Shown here in pieces: positions 19,926-22,262 of a DNA stretch of 22,262 nt. How positions within the stretch are numbered: position 1 is the first letter of the stretch; every line of letters starts with the position of its first letter. The notes under the pieces are model-generated. The model had not been told where the DNA came from. It saw only the letters and a program-made list of their open reading frames with translations, and searched no databases. The position numbers were made by a program, and so were the translations under genes. Source of the DNA: Oscillospiraceae bacterium (GTDB lineage: Bacteria > Bacillota > Clostridia > Oscillospirales > CAG-272); NCBI GenBank assembly GCA_003343845.1, contig QAKK01000026.1, forward strand, positions 1 to 22,262, given 5' to 3'.

Positions 19926-22262
19926 TTACACATGTTTCTTCAGTGCTCGGCAACGTGGGCGGCGCGACGCCAAAGCGGACACCTATCTGAACGCGGCCGA
20001 GCGCAGTGCATTTGAACATGGTGTTTCCGCCGAGGAAGGTGCGACGGCAAGGCGGCTCTCGCAGGTGCTCGACAGGGAGATCCTGTTCATCGACGCGGAC
20101 GCAGATTTCCACGGCTGCACCATTAACGGGGTAATCTACCTCGGGGCAAAGTCCGAGCGGAGCGTTCTCGCCACGGTGGCGCATGAATACACGCACCTGC
20201 TGGAGGGCAAGGGGCTGTACAAAAAGCTGCGCGATTTTGTTTTCGGCACGCTTGCGGGAGAGGGCGCGACGGCGGAAGATCTTCGCGCTGCGAAGCGCGC
20301 CGAGCATGAGCTCTATGCCGGGCTTGACGACGCGCAGATCGACCGCGAGATCGTTGCCGAGTTTGTCGAGACGCGGCTGCTGACCGACGAGCAGGTCATG
20401 CGCGCGGTCGTCCGCCGTGAGGGTAAGTCCTTTGCCCACCGTCTGCTGGACACGCTGCGCGGGCTGATTGAAAAAGTAAAAGCCGCTCTGCACATCGGGA
20501 ATGCCGATGCAGAGCAGCTGAAGATGCTCGAGCGCGGGCGGGACATCCTTGCGGAGGTAATCCGGAGCGAGGAGACAAGCGAGGCTGCGGATGGAATTGC
20601 TTTTGCTTTTGTGGGCAAAAACAAAAACGGCATTCGCAAATACGAGACCGACTTCCCCGCCGACATGCCGCAGGCAGAACGCGGGCGGCTGTTCAAGGAG
20701 CGGCTGGCTACCATCTTCAATCTCGGCGCGGTTGAGCTGAAAACAGACGTGAAGAAGATCAAGGTGCAGGCGGATAGAATCACTTACAAAAAGAATATAT
20801 ATGGAGATGTCGGCGGCATAGATAGTATTTCCGCAAAAGTAAATGCGCTCTATGATTTGGTTGACATTCTTGAAACTTCAGTGTTTAAGTCCGCAACCAT
20901 GGAGCCGAGCTTCGCCAATGAGAATGTAGCGGCTAAAAATCTGGCGCACAAAGGCGTGAAGTACTGGTACAAGTTCGAGAACCATATTATACTTGACGGC
21001 GTTCCGTATAAGGTTGTGTTCAACATCCGGGACAAAGGCAAGGAACAGTATCAGTATTTAATTGAGTTCGACAAGGAGACTGCACAGAATAGCAATAAAA
21101 AGAGGACCTCTGCCAACGATACGGCTGCCGATGGGCAGCTTCGCGCCTTCATGCAGAAGTCCTCTGACATAACTGTATCACAAAAGAACAGCGGTGTCAA
21201 TAGCAAGTATACGCAAAATTCAAAAAATGATGCAGACATCGACGGTTTTTCTGTGGGCGGCGTGGAGACGGACAGCGAAGGCAATACGCTGAGCGAAGCG
21301 CAGCAGAAATTCTTCTCGGACAGTCTTGTAACGGACGAAGACGGCGCGTTGCTTCCCGTGTATCATGCAACGGACAGCGCGGAGTTCACGGTCTTTGACA
21401 AAAGCAAGCTCGGGTACAATACGGACGGCAATACATCGGATGAAGGCATGGCGGCAACTGCGCATGTCGGCTTTTGGTTCAATACGAAAGACCTCACGGG
21501 AGAAGCCGGAAGCCGCGCCGAAAAGGTGTATCTGAATCTCACCAATCCGTATGAACTGACAAGTCTTGACGCATTGGCAGAGGAAATTAAAGCGCTTGGC
21601 GAAGGCGAGACGCCTGCCGAAATGGGTGAAGCCTATGCAACCGACTTGTGGCTTCGCGGCTATGACGGTATCGAAATCCAAAACGATGAGGAGTTCGGCG
21701 GGACATCATATGTCGCATTTGATGAGAACCAAATCAAGCGGACGACCAACAAGAACCCGACGAAGGACGCGGACATCCGCTTCTCCGTAGGCGGCGTCAA
21801 CGCGAAGACGGCGGAAGTCGGGCGGCTGGCGGATGCGGAGCGCATGGAACAAGGGGGCGCGGACAGCGAGACGGTGCGCCGGGAGACCGGCTGGTATCGC
21901 GGCTACGACGGCAAGTGGCGCTTCGAGATCGACGACAGCAAGATGCGCTTCATCAACCACCGCGAGGAATCGCGGCGCACCTGGAAGCTGGATGAACTGA
22001 TCCGGCACGATGCGCTCTTTGCCGCCTACCCGGAGCTGCGCGACTACACCGTGCTGAACTTCGGCATTTCGGATGACGTCGAGGCTGCCTTTTATCCGGG
22101 TTTGAACCGTATCAAGCTCGACCCGCGGCTGAGTCGTGCGGAAAAACGCGCCGCGCTGATTCATGAGATCCAGCACGCGATCCAGCTGATCGAGGGCTTC
22201 TCGGTCGGGGCGACCACGGACTACTGGCGGGGCAGCCTGAAGACCGCCGAGGAAAAACAGCT
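19888..22262 (+). CDS. Phage/ICE-type polyvalent protein, 5'-truncated at the IS and running off the window
   Basis: One frame is open from inside the IS right end (ATG 19888 in frame) to the last base, at least 790 codons, with true homology starting near 19970. Domains in order: a zincin-like peptidase with VAHEYTHLLEG (HEYTH at 20182-20196); a helical linker; a domain at about 20610-21085 ending YKVVFNIRDKGKEQYQY, which recalls large-polyvalent-protein domain 3/nuclease-like modules (tentative); an ADP-ribosyltransferase-like domain at about 21290-21760 with VYHATDS, GFWFNTKD, VYLNLTNPYEL, RGYDGIEI and YVAFDENQIK; and a domain with ALIHEIQHAIQ (22162-22176), like LPD23. Two FSVGG-containing joints (21229-21264, 21766-21795) separate modules. 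Such proteins are carried by phages and conjugative elements and are thought to act on the new host. The N-terminal part is missing and no ribosome binding site precedes the ATG. Confidence 0.75.
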   Translation, partial: MGLQATSLLVVLTYTCFFSARQRGRRDAKADTYLNAAERSAFEHGVSAEEGATARRLSQVLDREILFIDADADFHGCTINGVIYLGAKSERSVLATVAHEYTHLLEGKGLYKKLRDFVFGTLAGEGATAEDLRAAKRAEHELYAGLDDAQIDREIVAEFVETRLLTDEQVMRAVVRREGKSFAHRLLDTLRGLIEKVKAALHIGNADAEQLKMLERGRDILAEVIRSEETSEAADGIAFAFVGKNKNGIRKYETDFPADMPQAERGRLFKERLATIFNLGAVELKTDVKKIKVQADRITYKKNIYGDVGGIDSISAKVNALYDLVDILETSVFKSATMEPSFANENVAAKNLAHKGVKYWYKFENHIILDGVPYKVVFNIRDKGKEQYQYLIEFDKETAQNSNKKRTSANDTAADGQLRAFMQKSSDITVSQKNSGVNSKYTQNSKNDADIDGFSVGGVETDSEGNTLSEAQQKFFSDSLVTDEDGALLPVYHATDSAEFTVFDKSKLGYNTDGNTSDEGMAATAHVGFWFNTKDLTGEAGSRAEKVYLNLTNPYELTSLDALAEEIKALGEGETPAEMGEAYATDLWLRGYDGIEIQNDEEFGGTSYVAFDENQIKRTTNKNPTKDADIRFSVGGVNAKTAEVGRLADAERMEQGGADSETVRRETGWYRGYDGKWRFEIDDSKMRFINHREESRRTWKLDELIRHDALFAAYPELRDYTVLNFGISDDVEAAFYPGLNRIKLDPRLSRAEKRAALIHEIQHAIQLIEGFSVGATTDYWRGSLKTAEEKQ

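Noticed and set aside
19909..20493. 194-codon minus-strand frame opposite the polyvalent protein start
   Set aside because: The plus strand is open for over 2.3 kb with HExxH and ART-like motifs; the minus frame crosses the IS end and shows no domain.

Overview
The window looks like a chromosome segment of a fairly GC-rich Clostridia bacterium of the Oscillospiraceae/Ruminococcaceae type. The grounds are: sigma-A promoters (TTGACA/TATAAT), strong GGAGG ribosome binding sites, lipobox lipoproteins without outer-membrane genes, CCA encoded in all three tRNAs, an ECF sigma/anti-sigma pair and an MBOAT/DHHW pair of the kind common in gut Clostridia, and a CopA-like protein with a C-terminal HMA domain. 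Species assignment is inference.

Layout. (1) 1-3202 is mobile-element territory left of a tRNA-Pro 3' end: the tail of a protein with an integrase-type DNA-binding domain, then one AT-rich 940-residue SF1 helicase gene with its own promoter and terminator. A 32-bp imperfect direct repeat brackets the helicase. (2) 3307-3861 holds an intact tRNA-Pro(UGG) and two extra 38-nt copies of its 5' half. The best tRNA promoter sits above the outermost broken copy, which suggests serial integration and loss of elements. (3) 3956-6336 (+) is a CopA-like P1B ATPase that is open throughout but lacks the transport and phosphorylation motifs, overlapped by a lipoprotein gene. (4) 11608-6371 (-) is a probable six-gene operon: ECF sigma factor, anti-sigma factor, two paralogous lipoproteins, MBOAT O-acyltransferase and DHHW/AlgX-like protein. 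It reads as an envelope-stress-controlled surface acylation module. (5) 11814-13673 (+) holds tRNA-Gly(CCC) and a heparinase-like toroid enzyme. (6) 14586-18632 holds an AraC-type regulator divergent from a four-gene operon of two sugar isomerase-like TIM barrels and two tandem Gfo/Idh/MocA oxidoreductases, with a perfect inverted repeat between them. (7) 18756-22262 holds tRNA-Ser(GGA), an IS200-type insertion sequence, and a long 5'-truncated open frame running off the window. That frame encodes a phage/ICE-style polyvalent protein (zincin, ADP-ribosyltransferase-like and second metallopeptidase-like domains).

Chromosomal genes at about 3.9-18.7 kb thus sit between two mobile regions, each next to a tRNA. 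The best candidates for something undescribed are the catalytically dead CopA-like protein with its lipoprotein, the ECF/twin-lipoprotein/MBOAT/DHHW operon, and the direct-repeat-bracketed helicase. Family assignments come from motifs read by eye; no database search was possible.
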